Positions 28,784 to 41,596 of a DNA stretch of 64,000 nt are shown here, one piece after another (positions within the stretch are counted from its first letter, which is position 1; the number at the start of each line of letters is the position of its first letter). The notes under the pieces were generated by a model, which worked only from the letters and a program-made list of their open reading frames with translations, was not told where the DNA came from and made no database searches. The DNA is taken from assembly GCF_005876855.1 (NCBI RefSeq), contig NZ_QLAE01000002.1:62001-126000 (forward strand). The letters are read 5' to 3'. Position numbers and translations under genes: made by a program. The DNA is from Stutzerimonas nosocomialis. Lineage in GTDB: Bacteria; Pseudomonadota; Gammaproteobacteria; Pseudomonadales; Pseudomonadaceae.

Positions 28784-29740
28784 ATGAAGAATCCGATGAT
28801 GGCCGATTCCCTCGATCCCGACCTGCTGCGCGCGGCCTTGCAACCCCTGGCCCAGGCGACCGACCTGTCGCCCCAGGCGCGCCGTTACCAGGCCTACTAC
28901 GGCCTGGACCTGCCGCATCGGCGCGGCGTGCACAGCGTTCTGGGGCGTTTCGCCGTGCGCGACTACGAGGTGGTGGCCCAGGCCTGGTGGCCGGACAGCC
29001 CGCAGGCGACGCTGGTCGTCCTGCATGGCTTCTACGACCACATGGGGCTGTATCGCCATGTGATCGACTGGGGCCTCGCCATGGGCTTCGCCGTGCTCGG
29101 CTGCGACCTGCCGGGGCACGGGCTGTCGAGCGGCCCACGGGCGAGCATCAACGAGTTCGACGAGTACCAGGCGGTGCTGCAGGCCCTGCTCGACGAGGCG
29201 CGCCGGCTGGACCTGCCGACCCCCTGGCACCTGCTCGGGCAGAGCACCGGCGGGGCCATCGCCCTCGATCACCTGCTGCACACCGCCCAGCCCGGCGCGC
29301 TGGGCGAGACCATCCTCCTGGCGCCACTCGTGCGGCCGCGTTCCTGGGGCTGGTCGCGGGTGAGCTACGAGCTGCTGCGCCGTTTCGTCGACCAGATTCC
29401 CCGGCGCTTCAGCGAGAACTCCAGCGATGCCGGCTTCCTGGAGTTCATCCAGACCCGCGATCCGTTGCAGCCGGTCATCCTGCCGACGGCCTGGGTCGGT
29501 GCCCTGTCGCGCTGGATTCCCCGTATCGAGGCCGCGCCTGGCTGCCGGCACCGCCCGATCATCGTCCAGGGCGAGGCGGACATGACGGTGGACTGGCGGC
29601 ATAACCTGCCGGTGCTGCAGAGCAAGTTCGACAACCCCGAGGTGTTGCGGCTGCCGACGGCGCGCCACCATCTGGTCAACGAGAGCGAGGCGCTGCGGCG
29701 CGAGTACTTCGACTTCCTGCGCGAGCGCCTCGGCCGCTAG
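28784..29740 (+). CDS. Alpha/beta hydrolase, lysophospholipase/serine aminopeptidase S33 type
   Basis: The 318-residue protein has the nucleophile elbow LLGQSTGGAIA (Ser about 152), an oxyanion-region motif VVLHGFYDHMGLYRH (about 85), GCDLPGHGLSSGPR (about 107-120), a probable acid Asp in GEADMTVDW and a catalytic His in ARHHLVNE (about 294). This is the hydrolase-4/PldB-like family, acting on lysophospholipids or monoacylglycerols. No signal peptide is visible. A second ATG at 28796 could be the start. It is monocistronic and divergent from the thioredoxin-like gene. Confidence 0.83.
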   Translation: MKNPMMADSLDPDLLRAALQPLAQATDLSPQARRYQAYYGLDLPHRRGVHSVLGRFAVRDYEVVAQAWWPDSPQATLVVLHGFYDHMGLYRHVIDWGLAMGFAVLGCDLPGHGLSSGPRASINEFDEYQAVLQALLDEARRLDLPTPWHLLGQSTGGAIALDHLLHTAQPGALGETILLAPLVRPRSWGWSRVSYELLRRFVDQIPRRFSENSSDAGFLEFIQTRDPLQPVILPTAWVGALSRWIPRIEAAPGCRHRPIIVQGEADMTVDWRHNLPVLQSKFDNPEVLRLPTARHHLVNESEALRREYFDFLRERLGR

Positions 29741-29743
29741 GGG

Positions 29744-30478
29744 TTACTGGGCGCCGACCGCCAGCGCGGCCCGCAGCGCCTTCAGGGCGGCGTCGTAATA
29801 GGCCTTGCCGTCGCTCGACTGGGCGAAGTCGACGTATTCCTGGAGCTCGGCATCCGACAGGTCGCGGTAGACGAACAGCAGGGTGTTGTCGATCTCGCCG
29901 TCCATCTGCTGGATCAGCCGTTCGCGCTGGGTATCGAGCAGGCCCTGGGCCTGCCCGCCGCCGAGGATGCCCGGCAGCATCTGGCTCAGGCTGTCGGCGG
30001 CCACGCCGGCCAGCGCCAGGCTGACTTCGGCACCGGCCTCGGTGGCCGGCACGGCCTGGGCCAGGTGGCGGATCAGCAGCCGACGGTTGCTGCCCGCTTC
30101 CAGGCGCGGCAGGCCGCCGGCGTACTTCTCCAGCTGCTCGCGGCGCCCGGCCAGCACTTCGGCGGACACGATCTTGCGACCCAGCGGGGACTGGTAGAAC
30201 GCCAGCGCCGGCTGCGGGTCGGCGAGGTTGCTGCGCAATGCCTGTAGCGCGCGGTCGTCCATGGCCTGCGGCGCGAAGCGTTGGTTGCTGTTGTTGACCA
30301 GGGTCTTGAACACCGCCGGCGGCAGCGTCTGCTGGTAGCGCTGCTGGGCGCTGGTGAGGGCATCGGCGAAGTTGGCGCGCTGATCGGGCCAGCCGGCGGT
30401 TTCGTACAGTTCCTGGTGGGCGTCGGCAAGGCTGTAGAGGCTGAAGGCGAACAAGGCACAAGCTAAAAGGACGCGCAT
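29744..30478 (-). CDS. Exported DUF2059-type protein
   Basis: The 244-residue product has a Sec signal peptide (LLACALFAFSLYSLADA, cleaved near residue 20). The C-terminal part (about 115-235) resembles the DUF2059 helical domain, with FYQSPLGRKI near 97 and YVDFAQSSDGKAYYDAAL near 215, a repeated FYxSPxGKK-type motif. Function is unknown; such proteins are periplasmic and widespread in proteobacteria. It converges with the alpha/beta hydrolase with only 3 bp between the stops. Confidence 0.78.
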   Translation of the reverse strand: MRVLLACALFAFSLYSLADAHQELYETAGWPDQRANFADALTSAQQRYQQTLPPAVFKTLVNNSNQRFAPQAMDDRALQALRSNLADPQPALAFYQSPLGRKIVSAEVLAGRREQLEKYAGGLPRLEAGSNRRLLIRHLAQAVPATEAGAEVSLALAGVAADSLSQMLPGILGGGQAQGLLDTQRERLIQQMDGEIDNTLLFVYRDLSDAELQEYVDFAQSSDGKAYYDAALKALRAALAVGAQ

Positions 30479-30586
30479 GGGAACTCCTGTCTGGCGGGCA
30501 TTTTATTTTCCGTGCCCCGGCGGCTGCTTGTCGAGGCTCGATTGGGCGCTGATAGACTGTGCGGAGGTCTTTCGGAGTCCGCACCC

Positions 30587-31189
30587 TTGTCCTTCACTGT
30601 CATCATCGACGACCTCGCCGCGCGGGGATGGTCGTTGCAGCACGCATTCCTGTCCCCTGATCTGACCGCCGATCTGGCCGTCGAGTGCCGCACGCGCGAG
30701 GCCGAAGGCGCCCTGCGTCCGGCCGGTATCGGCCGGGGTGACGGGGCCGCGGTGCGCGAGGGTATCCGCGGCGACCACATCCAGTGGCTCGAACCGGGCC
30801 AGTCGGCCCCCACCGATGCCTATCTCGCGCTGATGGAGCAGCTGCGCCAGGCGCTCAATCGCGAGCTGTTCCTCGGCCTGGAGGACTACGAGTGCCATTT
30901 CGCGCTCTATCCGCCCGGGGCCTTCTACAAGACGCACCTGGACCGCTTTCGCGACGACGACCGGCGTGCGGTGACCACCGCCCTCTACCTCAATCCGGAC
31001 TGGCAGCCCGAGCATGGCGGCGAGCTGCGGATGCATTTCGACGCTGCGCCGGCGCTCGACGTGGCGCCCACGGGCGGCACGCTGGTGGTGTTCCTGTCCG
31101 GCGAGGTGCCCCACGAAGTCCTGCCGACACGCCGCGAGCGCCTGTCGCTGACGGGCTGGTTCCGTCGGCGCGCTCCCGAGCCGCTCTGA
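30587..31189 (+). CDS. 2OG-Fe(II) oxygenase, prolyl-4-hydroxylase-like
   Basis: The product is a soluble P4Hc-type oxygenase of about 200 residues. Iron ligands are His and Asp in YKTHLDRFRDD (about 117-127) and a distal His in GEVPHEVLP (about 178); the 2OG-binding Arg follows in RRERLSLTGWFRRR. I chose TTG 30587 (MSFTVIIDDLAARGW) because CGGAG lies 9-13 bp upstream and a -10-like TAGACT sits at 30554; a GTG at 30512 would precede that promoter. Substrate is unknown; relatives hydroxylate proteins such as EF-Tu or ribosomal proteins. Confidence 0.8.
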   Translation: MSFTVIIDDLAARGWSLQHAFLSPDLTADLAVECRTREAEGALRPAGIGRGDGAAVREGIRGDHIQWLEPGQSAPTDAYLALMEQLRQALNRELFLGLEDYECHFALYPPGAFYKTHLDRFRDDDRRAVTTALYLNPDWQPEHGGELRMHFDAAPALDVAPTGGTLVVFLSGEVPHEVLPTRRERLSLTGWFRRRAPEPL

Positions 31190-31204
31190 GGTTTTCTCCA
31201 GGCA

Positions 31205-31231
31205 CAAAAAAGCCCGGCACTTGGCCGGGCT
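31205..31231 (-). terminator. Intrinsic terminator of the dctPQM operon
   Basis: Read on the minus strand: an AGCCCGGC/GCCGGGCT stem of 8 bp with a 5-base loop, followed directly by a run of six U. It lies 17 bp after the dctM stop and is a textbook rho-independent terminator. Confidence 0.88.
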
Positions 31232-31247
31232 GAAAGAACCACGTTGG

Positions 31248-32528
31248 CTACATGCCCAACAGGTTGGGCAGGCTCAGCGAGATCGCCGGCACGTAGGTGA
31301 TGATGATCAGGAAGCTCAGCATCATCGCCAGCCATGGCAGCACGGCGCGGATCACCTGGGTCACCGGCATGCCCGTCACCGCCGAGGCGACGAACAGGTT
31401 CAAGCCCACCGGTGGCGTGATCAGGCCGATCTCCATGTTCACCACCATGATGATGCCCAGGTGGATCGGGTCGATCCCCAGCTGGATGGCGATCGGGAAC
31501 AGGATCGGCGCCAGGATCAGGATGATCGCCGACGGCTCCATGAAGGCACCGGCCACCAGCAGCACGATGTTCACCACCAGCAGGAACATCCAGGGCTGCA
31601 GACCGGCTTCGATCACCCAGGCGGTGATCGCCTGCGGGATCTGCTCGGTGGTCAGCACGTGGGCGAACAGCATGGCGTTGGCGATGATGAACATCAGCAT
31701 GATGCTCAGCTTGCCGGACTCCAGCAGCACCTTCGGGCACTCGCGCAGGGTCAGGTCCTTGTAGACGAACAAGGCGACGAATGCCGAATACACCGCGGCC
31801 ACGGCCGCCGCTTCGGTGGGGGTGAACATGCCCGAGTAGATACCGCCGAGGATGACCACCATCAGCAGCAGGCCCCAGACGGCCTTGCGTGCGGCGGTGA
31901 GCCACTCGCGGAAGGTGGCGCGCGGCAGGGCTGGCAGGTTCTTCTTCACCGCGATGATGTAGATCGCGATCATCAGCGCGAGGCCGAGCATGAGGCCCGG
32001 CACGACGCCGGCCATGAACAGCTTGCCGACCGAGGTCTCGGTGGCGGCGGCATAGACCACCATCACCACCGACGGCGGGATCAGGATGCCCAGCGTACCG
32101 GCGTTACAGACGATGCCGGCGCCGAAGGCCTGCGGATAGCCGGAACGCACCATGCCGGCGATGGCGATCGAGCCCACCGCCGCTACGGTCGCAGGCGAGG
32201 AACCCGACAGCGCGGCGAACAGCATGCACGCCAGGACCGCACCGATGGCCAGGCCGCCACGGATGTGGCCGACGCAGGCGTTGGCGAAGTCGATCAGGCG
32301 ACGGGCCACGCCACCGGTGGTCATGAAGGCACCGGCGAGCAGGAAGAACGGGATCGCCAGCAGGGTGTAGTGCTCGGAGGTCTCGAACAGCTTGATCGCC
32401 AGCGAGCGCACCGAGTCGGGGCTGAAGAAGATGATCGTCATCGAGCCGGCGAGGCCCAGGGAGATGGCCACCGGCACGCCGATGAACATCAGCGCGAACA
32501 GCGCGACGAAAAGGAACAGGATGGTCAT
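31248..32528 (-). CDS. dctM: C4-dicarboxylate TRAP transporter large permease
   Basis: DctM is the 12-span membrane subunit of the sodium-dependent TRAP transporter for succinate, fumarate and malate. The 426-residue protein is hydrophobic throughout, with family motifs SGSSPATVAAVGSIAI (about 109-124), GTLGILIPPSVVMV and ITPPVGLNLFVA (about 372). Length is normal. Its start overlaps the dctQ stop by 4 bp, so the two are translationally coupled. Gene order dctB-dctD-dctP-dctQ-dctM matches P. aeruginosa. Confidence 0.93.
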   Translation of the reverse strand: MTILFLFVALFALMFIGVPVAISLGLAGSMTIIFFSPDSVRSLAIKLFETSEHYTLLAIPFFLLAGAFMTTGGVARRLIDFANACVGHIRGGLAIGAVLACMLFAALSGSSPATVAAVGSIAIAGMVRSGYPQAFGAGIVCNAGTLGILIPPSVVMVVYAAATETSVGKLFMAGVVPGLMLGLALMIAIYIIAVKKNLPALPRATFREWLTAARKAVWGLLLMVVILGGIYSGMFTPTEAAAVAAVYSAFVALFVYKDLTLRECPKVLLESGKLSIMLMFIIANAMLFAHVLTTEQIPQAITAWVIEAGLQPWMFLLVVNIVLLVAGAFMEPSAIILILAPILFPIAIQLGIDPIHLGIIMVVNMEIGLITPPVGLNLFVASAVTGMPVTQVIRAVLPWLAMMLSFLIIITYVPAISLSLPNLLGM

Positions 32529-33160
32529 TTGTGCAGCTCCTCCTGATCGCCACCGAGCTTGGCGGCCTCGGCGGCTTCGTCAGCCAGGCCCAGACCGGTC
32601 TGCTGGTTGCGCAGGATGCGTACGAGAATCTCGGCGAAACGGATGAACACCAGGGCGAAGCCGATGGGGACGATCATGCCGATGTGCCATTGCTTGACGC
32701 CGATGTGGCCGAGGTCTTCGGCACCGATATTGGCGATGAACAGCGTCTGGATCCACTCGAAGCTGGCGATCGTCAGCAGGGCGGCATAGCCCAGGCAGAT
32801 CAGGCAGGCGATCAGCCCGATGACCCGCTGAACGGGACGCGAAGCGAGCTTGACCAGCGCATCGACGCCGATATGGCCCGCGGTGCGCACGCCATAGGCC
32901 AGGCCGAAGAAGATCAGCCAGCCGAACAGCGCCTTGGTCAGCGCGGTGCTCCAGGTCATGGACTGGGCGAGGCCGATGATGAAGTCGCCGATCGCGAAGA
33001 AGAACTCGCTGGCGCCTTCGAACTTGTCTCCAAGATCGTAGAAAAGGGTGTAGAGGTTGTTGAGGATGACGTAGACGAAAGTCACCAGCGTCATGGCGGC
33101 CAGAAGAAAGGCGATGAAGCCTTCCTCGAAGTGGTCCCAGACGCGCCGGAGGGCGTTCAT
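32525..33160 (-). CDS. dctQ: C4-dicarboxylate TRAP transporter small permease
   Basis: DctQ is the four-span small subunit that helps the periplasmic binding protein dock on DctM. The product is 211 residues from ATG 33160. GGGAG sits 9 bp before this ATG but directly against an alternative ATG at 33169, so I prefer the shorter form (MNALRRVWDHFEEGF). Hydrophobic spans lie near 15-35, 75-95, 112-132 and 155-175. The C-terminal 35 residues are hydrophilic and longer than in many DctQ proteins. Confidence 0.9.
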   Translation of the reverse strand: MNALRRVWDHFEEGFIAFLLAAMTLVTFVYVILNNLYTLFYDLGDKFEGASEFFFAIGDFIIGLAQSMTWSTALTKALFGWLIFFGLAYGVRTAGHIGVDALVKLASRPVQRVIGLIACLICLGYAALLTIASFEWIQTLFIANIGAEDLGHIGVKQWHIGMIVPIGFALVFIRFAEILVRILRNQQTGLGLADEAAEAAKLGGDQEELHK

Positions 33161-33352
33161 GGATGACATCTCCCGATGGACTAGCGGTTGGCGTAGCGAA
33201 AGGCTCGGCCGTGCGCAGGGGCAGCGACCATGGCCGGCAGACAGATCAATGAAAGGTGTTATCGACCAAGCCGGGGGCCTGAGCTGGCGCCACCGCGCAA
33301 TACTGGTGCGTTACGTTTTTTTCACTGCGCTGTCGTTGCGTTAGGTATGCGA

Positions 33353-33374
33353 AGGGGCCCGGTTGCGGGCCCCT
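33353..33374 (-). terminator. Attenuator-type hairpin between dctP and dctQ
   Basis: AGGGGCCCG and CGGGCCCCT arms surround a short loop, 15 bp after the dctP stop on the minus strand. No strong U tract is present. It is expected to keep DctP in excess of the membrane subunits. Confidence 0.55.
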
Positions 33375-33388
33375 CTGCCAAGGCTAGA

Positions 33389-36140
<2,752 letters not shown>

Positions 36141-36144
<4 letters not shown>

Positions 36145-37949
36145 TGCAGAAGGTCCTCGGTTGGAAAGGCGACGGCGGCGCTGGCCGAGCGTAGCGTCAG
36201 GCGCAGCTCGGCGCCGCCGTCGCGATGGTTGCCCAGCGAAAGTTCCGCGTCCAGCGCGCGGATCAGGGTGTCGCAGATCGCCAGCCCCAGCCCCAGTCCC
36301 TGGGCGCTGGTCTTGGTAGTGAAGAAGGGTTCGCGGGCGCGCGCCAACGCTTCGTCGCTGAAGCCCGGGCCGTTGTCGCGCAGGGTCAGGATCACCCGCT
36401 GGTCGTGCTGCTCCGCGCTGATCCAGATACGCCGCGGCAGGCCCTTTTCATTGAGCGCGTCCAGGGCGTTGGCCAGCAGGTTGGAGATGATCTGGCGCAG
36501 GCGCGTTTCACCGGCTTCCACCCAGAGCGTGGCGTCCGGCAGGTCGCGGATCAGCTCGACGCCCATCGCCTGGCGCCGCTTGGCCAGCAGCGACAGCGCA
36601 TCGTCGATGGCGGGCTGCAGCGCCACCCGTTCGGGCGCATGCCGGTCGCGGCGGGCGAAGGCGCGCAGGTGGGCGATGATCGAGGCCATCCGCGCGGTCA
36701 GCTCGCTGATCAGCCGCAGATTGTCCCGGGCCTCGTCGTTGCGGCCATGGTCGAGCAGCACGCCGGCGTTGTCGGCATAGCTGCGGATGGCCGCCAGCGG
36801 CTGGTTGAGCTCATGGCTGATGCTCGCCGACATGGTGCCCAGCGCCGACAGCTTGCCCGCCTGCAGGAGCTCGTCCTGCGCGCGCACCAGGTCCTGCTGC
36901 GCCTGCTCGCGTTCGAGCACTTCCTGCTTGAGGCGGCTGTTGAGTGCCTCGAGGTCCTGGGTGCGCTCCTGCACGCGCAGCTCCAGCTGCCGCCGCGCCT
37001 GGGCATCGTGGGAGAGGCGTTCGAGGAAGTGCCGGCGCCGCTGCATCAGCAGCCCGACCCAGAGCAGCAGCGCCAGCAGGGTCGCGCCGCCGATGGCGAC
37101 CACGGTGCGGACCGGGCGGTCGATCAGGCTGATCGGCGCGAGGATGCGCACCGTCCAGCCGGTTTCCTTGAGCTCGCGGCTCTGGATCAGCCACTGGTCG
37201 GTGTCGAACAGCAGGTTGCGCGGTTCGAGGGTCGGGTAGGGCTGGTGCAGGGCCAGCTCCTCGCGTTCCTCGGCATCCAGCGCGCGGGTGGCGCGGAATC
37301 GCCAGTCGGGGTTGGAGGTGAGGATCACCACGCCGTAGGCGTCGGTCACCAGGAGCTTCTCCGGCGTGTTGCCCCAGAGCCGCTCCGTGTGGTCGAGGTC
37401 GACCTTGACCACCATGACGCCGATCACCTGGTTGCCCTCGTGAACGGCCGAGCCGAAGTAGTAGCCGCGCTTGCCGGACGTGGTGCCGAGGCCGAAGAAG
37501 CGTCCGAGCCGGCCGGCCTTGGCCTGGCGGAAGTAGGGGCGGAAGGCGAAGTTGCGGTTGACGAAGCTGTCCTCGTCGGCCCAGTTGGACGCCGCGAGGG
37601 TGTTGCCATCCGGGTCCATCAGGTAGATGACGTCGGCGCCCGTCTGGTTGCGCAGCTGGTTGAGCAGGCGGTTGGCGCGGTCGAGGGCGCCGGGGTTGGC
37701 GGCGTCGAGCAGCGCGTCGCGGACCTCGGGCAGGTCGCCGAGGATGCGCGGCAGGACTTCGTAACGGCGCAGCGAACCCAGCAGGTTGGCGACATAGAGG
37801 TCGAGGGTCTGCCGGTTCTGTTCGGTCAGCTCGCCGCGGTAGTAGCGCTCGGCCAGCTGCTCCAGGGGCCAGAGCATCGGCACCAGTATCAGGGCCAGCA
37901 GGAACAGGCTACGCCAGCGGGGACGTCGGGGTATCGGGGGAAAGGTCAT
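36141..37949 (-). CDS. dctB: C4-dicarboxylate sensor histidine kinase
   Basis: DctB senses dicarboxylates in the periplasm and phosphorylates DctD. The 602-residue protein has TM1 (about 12-27), a periplasmic PDC/dCache sensor (about 40-280, with GKRGYYFGSAVHEG near 160), TM2 (about 283-303), a coiled-coil linker (about 310-370) rich in Glu and Gln, the phospho-His in SASISHELNQPLAA, and an ATPase domain with NLLANALDAL and DNGPGF. Length is normal. It follows rmlD by 86 bp on the same strand. Confidence 0.93.
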
Positions 37950-38035
37950 GCATGCTGCGCCAATGGGACCGGCGCATTATGCACGTTCGCCGGGCCGGGC
38001 GGGACCGCCCGCGATCGCCTCGCGCGGTGCCTCGG

Positions 38036-38944
38036 TCAGGCGCCCTGCCGGAAGGCTTCGGCCCGCGGCTCGAGGTTTCGCGGGGTGGCCAGGCACTGCT
38101 GCATCGCCGCTTCCCAGTCGGGCAGCCGGAGCGTCCAGTCGCGTTGCAGCTGGCTGCAGTCCAGGCGGGAATTGAGCGGACGCTGGGCCGCGGTGGGGTA
38201 ATCCTTCGAGGCGATGGGGCTCACCTCGGCGCAGGTCTTACCCTGCTTGCGCAGGTGATCGGCGATGGCGCAGGCGAAGCCGTACCAGGAGGTCTCGCCC
38301 GTGGAGGTCAGGTGGTACAGGCCCCAGGGACCGCCGTTGCCGTCGCGCCAGGCCCGTACCATCTGCCCGGTGACCTGCGCCAGGGTCCCGGCCCAGGTCG
38401 GCGAGCCGATCTCGTCGGCCACCACCGAGAGGCGGTCGCGCTCCTGCAGCAGGCGCTGCATGGTCAGCAGGAAGTTCTTGCCATGCAGCGAGTAGACCCA
38501 GCTGGTGCGCAGCACCAGGTACTGCCCGCCGACCGACTGGATCGCCCGCTCTCCGGCCAGCTTGCTGGCGCCATAGACGCTGAGCGGGTCGGGTTCGTCC
38601 TGCTCGGTATAGGGCGTGGACTTGCGGCCGTTGAAGACGTAGTCGGTGGAGTAGTGGATCAGGGGGACGCCGAGGCTGGCCGCTTCCTCGGCGAGTACGC
38701 CGGGGCCGGTGGCATTGACCGCGAAGGCCTGCTCGCGGTTGCCCTCGGCGGCGTCCACCGCGGTGTAGGCCGCGGTGTTGATGATCAGTTCCGGCCGCAG
38801 CCGGCGTATCTGCTGGCGAACCTGCTCGGGGTCCGCCAGGTCGAGCTCGGTATGGCCGAGCGCGGTTACCTGCCCGTCACCGGCAAGTTCCAACTGCAGT
38901 TCACGTGACAGCTGGCCCTGTTTACCGATGATCAGGATGTTCAT
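38036..38944 (-). CDS. rmlD: dTDP-4-dehydrorhamnose reductase
   Basis: RmlD catalyses the last step of dTDP-L-rhamnose synthesis, the NADPH reduction of dTDP-4-keto-L-rhamnose, for LPS or other glycans. The 302-residue SDR-type protein starts [16 protein letters not shown] and has the nucleotide loop GKQGQL, the catalytic triad region HYSTDYVFNG and YGASKLAGE (about 128-136). The start overlaps the rmlC stop. Here rmlD is last in the operon (B-A-C-D); P. aeruginosa has rmlBDAC as I recall. Confidence 0.94.
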   Translation of the reverse strand: MNILIIGKQGQLSRELQLELAGDGQVTALGHTELDLADPEQVRQQIRRLRPELIINTAAYTAVDAAEGNREQAFAVNATGPGVLAEEAASLGVPLIHYSTDYVFNGRKSTPYTEQDEPDPLSVYGASKLAGERAIQSVGGQYLVLRTSWVYSLHGKNFLLTMQRLLQERDRLSVVADEIGSPTWAGTLAQVTGQMVRAWRDGNGGPWGLYHLTSTGETSWYGFACAIADHLRKQGKTCAEVSPIASKDYPTAAQRPLNSRLDCSQLQRDWTLRLPDWEAAMQQCLATPRNLEPRAEAFRQGA

Positions 38945-39486
38945 GCAAAGCACTCCGCTTCGCTGAGGGGCAGGCCGGCGACGTCCTTCGCGGACAGTTG
39001 CGGCGCTTGGTCGATGGGCCACTCGATGCCCAGCGCCGGGTCGTTCCAGAGCAGGCTGCGCTCGTGGGCCGGTGCGTAGTAGTCGGTGGTCTTGTAGAGG
39101 AACTCGGCCGTTTCGCTGAGCACCACGAAACCGTGGGCGAAGCCTTCGGGAATCCAGACCTGGCGATGGCTCTCGGCGTTCAGGTGGATGCCGAACCACT
39201 TGCCGAAGGTCGGCGAGCTGCGGCGCAGGTCGACGGCGACGTCGAAGACCTCGCCGGCGATCACCCGCACCAGTTTCCCCTGGGGCTGCTGGATCTGGTA
39301 GTGCAGGCCGCGCAGCACGCCGCGCTGGGACTTGGAATGGTTGTCCTGGACGAACTCGCGCCTGATGCCGGTGGCGTCTTCGAAGCGCGCGGCGTTGAAG
39401 CTTTCGTAGAAGAAGCCCCGCGCGTCACCGAACACCTTGGGTTCGATGACCAGCACGCCGGGCAGGCTGGTCTCGATCACGTTCAT
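38941..39486 (-). CDS. rmlC: dTDP-4-dehydrorhamnose 3,5-epimerase
   Basis: RmlC epimerises dTDP-4-keto-6-deoxyglucose at C3 and C5. The 181-residue cupin-fold protein has the substrate-binding RGLHYQ (about 58-63) and the catalytic His/Tyr region (FAHGFVVLS about 115, YKTTDYY about 130). Length is standard. It overlaps rmlA upstream and rmlD downstream by 4 bp each. Confidence 0.95.
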   Translation of the reverse strand: MNVIETSLPGVLVIEPKVFGDARGFFYESFNAARFEDATGIRREFVQDNHSKSQRGVLRGLHYQIQQPQGKLVRVIAGEVFDVAVDLRRSSPTFGKWFGIHLNAESHRQVWIPEGFAHGFVVLSETAEFLYKTTDYYAPAHERSLLWNDPALGIEWPIDQAPQLSAKDVAGLPLSEAECFA

Positions 39487-40355
39487 TCGTGTTCACCCGC
39501 GAGCTTGAACAGGTACTGGCCGTAGCCGGTCTTGCCGAACATATCGGCCCGGGCCAGCAACTGCTGGTGGTCGATCCAGCCGTTCTGGTAGGCGATTTCC
39601 TCGAGGCACGCCACTTTCAGGCCCTGGCGGTGCTCGATGGTCTGCACGTACTGGGAGGCTTCGAGCAGGCTGTCGTGGGTGCCGGTGTCGAGCCAGGCGA
39701 AGCCGCGGCCGAAGCGCTCGACGCGCAGGTCGCCGCGCTCGAGGTAGGCCATGTTGACGTCGGTGATCTCCAGCTCGCCGCGCGGCGAGGGCTTGATCGA
39801 CTTGGCGATCTGCACCACGTCGTTGTCGTAGAAGTACAGACCGGTGACGGCGAAGCTGGACTTGGGCTTCTTCGGCTTTTCCTCGATGGACAGGGCCTTG
39901 CCCGACTCGTCGAAGTCGATCACGCCGAAGCGCTCCGGGTCCTTGACCCAGTAGCCGAACACCGTCGCGCCGCTGGGCTGGCTGGCGGCGCGCTTGAGCT
40001 TCTCGGTGAAGTGCTGGCCGTGGAAGATGTTGTCGCCCAGGATCAGGCACACCGAGTCGTCGCCGATGAAGTCTTCACCGATCAGGAAGGCCTGGGCCAG
40101 GCCATCCGGAGAGGGCTGCTCGGCGTAGCTGAAGTTCACCCCGAACTGGCTGCCGTCGCCCAGCAGGTTGCGGTACTGCGGCAGGTCGGCGGGGGTGGAG
40201 ATGACCAGGATGTCGCGAATCCCGGCGAGCATCAGCACCGAGATCGGGTAGTAGGCCATCGGCTTGTCGTAGATCGGCAGCAGCTGCTTGGATACGCCCA
40301 GGGTGATGGGGTGCAGGCGGGTGCCGGAGCCCCCGGCGAGGATGATTCCTTTCAT
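39483..40355 (-). CDS. rmlA: Glucose-1-phosphate thymidylyltransferase
   Basis: RmlA makes dTDP-glucose from dTTP and glucose-1-phosphate and is the feedback-regulated entry step. The 290-residue protein has the nucleotide-binding signature [11 protein letters not shown] (about 8-18), [20 protein letters not shown] (about 109) and [12 protein letters not shown] (about 219). Overlaps of 4 bp on both sides indicate a tightly coupled operon. Confidence 0.96.
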   Translation of the reverse strand: MKGIILAGGSGTRLHPITLGVSKQLLPIYDKPMAYYPISVLMLAGIRDILVISTPADLPQYRNLLGDGSQFGVNFSYAEQPSPDGLAQAFLIGEDFIGDDSVCLILGDNIFHGQHFTEKLKRAASQPSGATVFGYWVKDPERFGVIDFDESGKALSIEEKPKKPKSSFAVTGLYFYDNDVVQIAKSIKPSPRGELEITDVNMAYLERGDLRVERFGRGFAWLDTGTHDSLLEASQYVQTIEHRQGLKVACLEEIAYQNGWIDHQQLLARADMFGKTGYGQYLFKLAGEHE

Positions 40356-41425
40356 GCGCTTTGCTCCAGCGCGCCGAGGCGCTCACGTTGATAGCTGCCG
40401 TCCTGTACGCGACGGCACCATTCGAGGTTGTCCAGGTACCACTGCACGGTCTTGCGCAGGCCGGTCTGGAAGGTTTCCTGCGGCACCCAGCCGAGCTCGC
40501 GCTCGATCTTGCCGGCGTCGATCGCGTAGCGCAGGTCGTGGCCCGGGCGATCCTTGACGAAGGTGATCAGGTCTTCGAAACGTTCGACCCCGGCCGGCTT
40601 CTGGGGTGCCAGCTCTTCGAGCAGGGCGCAGATGCCGCGCACCACGTCGATGTTCTTCTGCTCGTTGTGGCCGCCGATGTTGTAGGTCTCGCCGATCACG
40701 CCTTCGCTCACCACCTTGAACAGCGCGCGGGCGTGGTCCTCGACGAACAGCCAGTCGCGCACCTGGGAGCCATCGCCGTAGACGGGCAGTTTCTTGCCGT
40801 CCAGCGCATTGAGGATCACCAGCGGGATCAGCTTTTCCGGGAAGTGGTACGGGCCGTAGTTGTTCGAGCAGTTGGTCACCAGCACCGGCAGTCCGTAGGT
40901 CCGGTGCCAGGCGCGGACCAGGTGGTCGGACGAGGCCTTGCTCGCCGAGTACGGGGAGCTGGGCGCGTAGGGCGTGGTCTCGGTGAACAGGTCGTCGACG
41001 CCGTGCAGGTCGCCATACACCTCGTCGGTGGAGATGTGGTGGAAGCGGAAGGCTTCGCGGCGCTCGGCCGGCAGGCTCTGCCAGTAGGCGCGGGCGGCCT
41101 CGAGCAGCTGGTAGGTGCCGACGATGTTGGTGTGGATGAATTCGGCGGGCCCGTCGATGGAACGGTCGACGTGGGATTCGGCGGCCAGATGCATGATGGC
41201 GTCCGGCTGGAAGTCCAGCAGCGCCTCGCTTACCCGATCACGATCGGCGATGTCGGCCTGGACGAACCGGTAGCGGGGGTTGTCCTGAACCTCGCTGAGC
41301 GATTCCAGGTTGCCGGCGTAGGTCAGCTTGTCGAGGTTGAGAACGCTGTGCTCGGTGTCGAGGATCAGGTGACGGATAAGTGCGGAGCCGATGAATCCGG
41401 CTCCGCCGGTGACGAGAATGCGCAT
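40352..41425 (-). CDS. rmlB: dTDP-glucose 4,6-dehydratase
   Basis: RmlB oxidises, dehydrates and reduces dTDP-glucose to dTDP-4-keto-6-deoxyglucose. The 357-residue extended SDR starts [16 protein letters not shown] (NAD loop GGAGFIG), with the catalytic STDEVYGD (about 133) and [10 protein letters not shown] (about 160-169). I chose ATG 41425, as upstream sequence has no family similarity. It is the first gene of rmlBACD; the promoter should lie in 41426-41596, where a -10-like TATGCT occurs on the minus strand near 41466-41471. Confidence 0.95.
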   Translation of the reverse strand: MRILVTGGAGFIGSALIRHLILDTEHSVLNLDKLTYAGNLESLSEVQDNPRYRFVQADIADRDRVSEALLDFQPDAIMHLAAESHVDRSIDGPAEFIHTNIVGTYQLLEAARAYWQSLPAERREAFRFHHISTDEVYGDLHGVDDLFTETTPYAPSSPYSASKASSDHLVRAWHRTYGLPVLVTNCSNNYGPYHFPEKLIPLVILNALDGKKLPVYGDGSQVRDWLFVEDHARALFKVVSEGVIGETYNIGGHNEQKNIDVVRGICALLEELAPQKPAGVERFEDLITFVKDRPGHDLRYAIDAGKIERELGWVPQETFQTGLRKTVQWYLDNLEWCRRVQDGSYQRERLGALEQSA

Positions 41426-41596
41426 GATGATAGGGCTTCCTTGGCGCGCTGTAGAGCAGCAGGCTCTTAGCATATCGGCTGCATAGACACAGCCGTAATT
41501 CAAAAATTCCCAAGCCGCCGCAAGGAGCTCGATGACATTTCAGCGAACCCCTCGCCCGGCTGGACGGGCCGACGACGGGCGGGTCGGCGACGGCGC

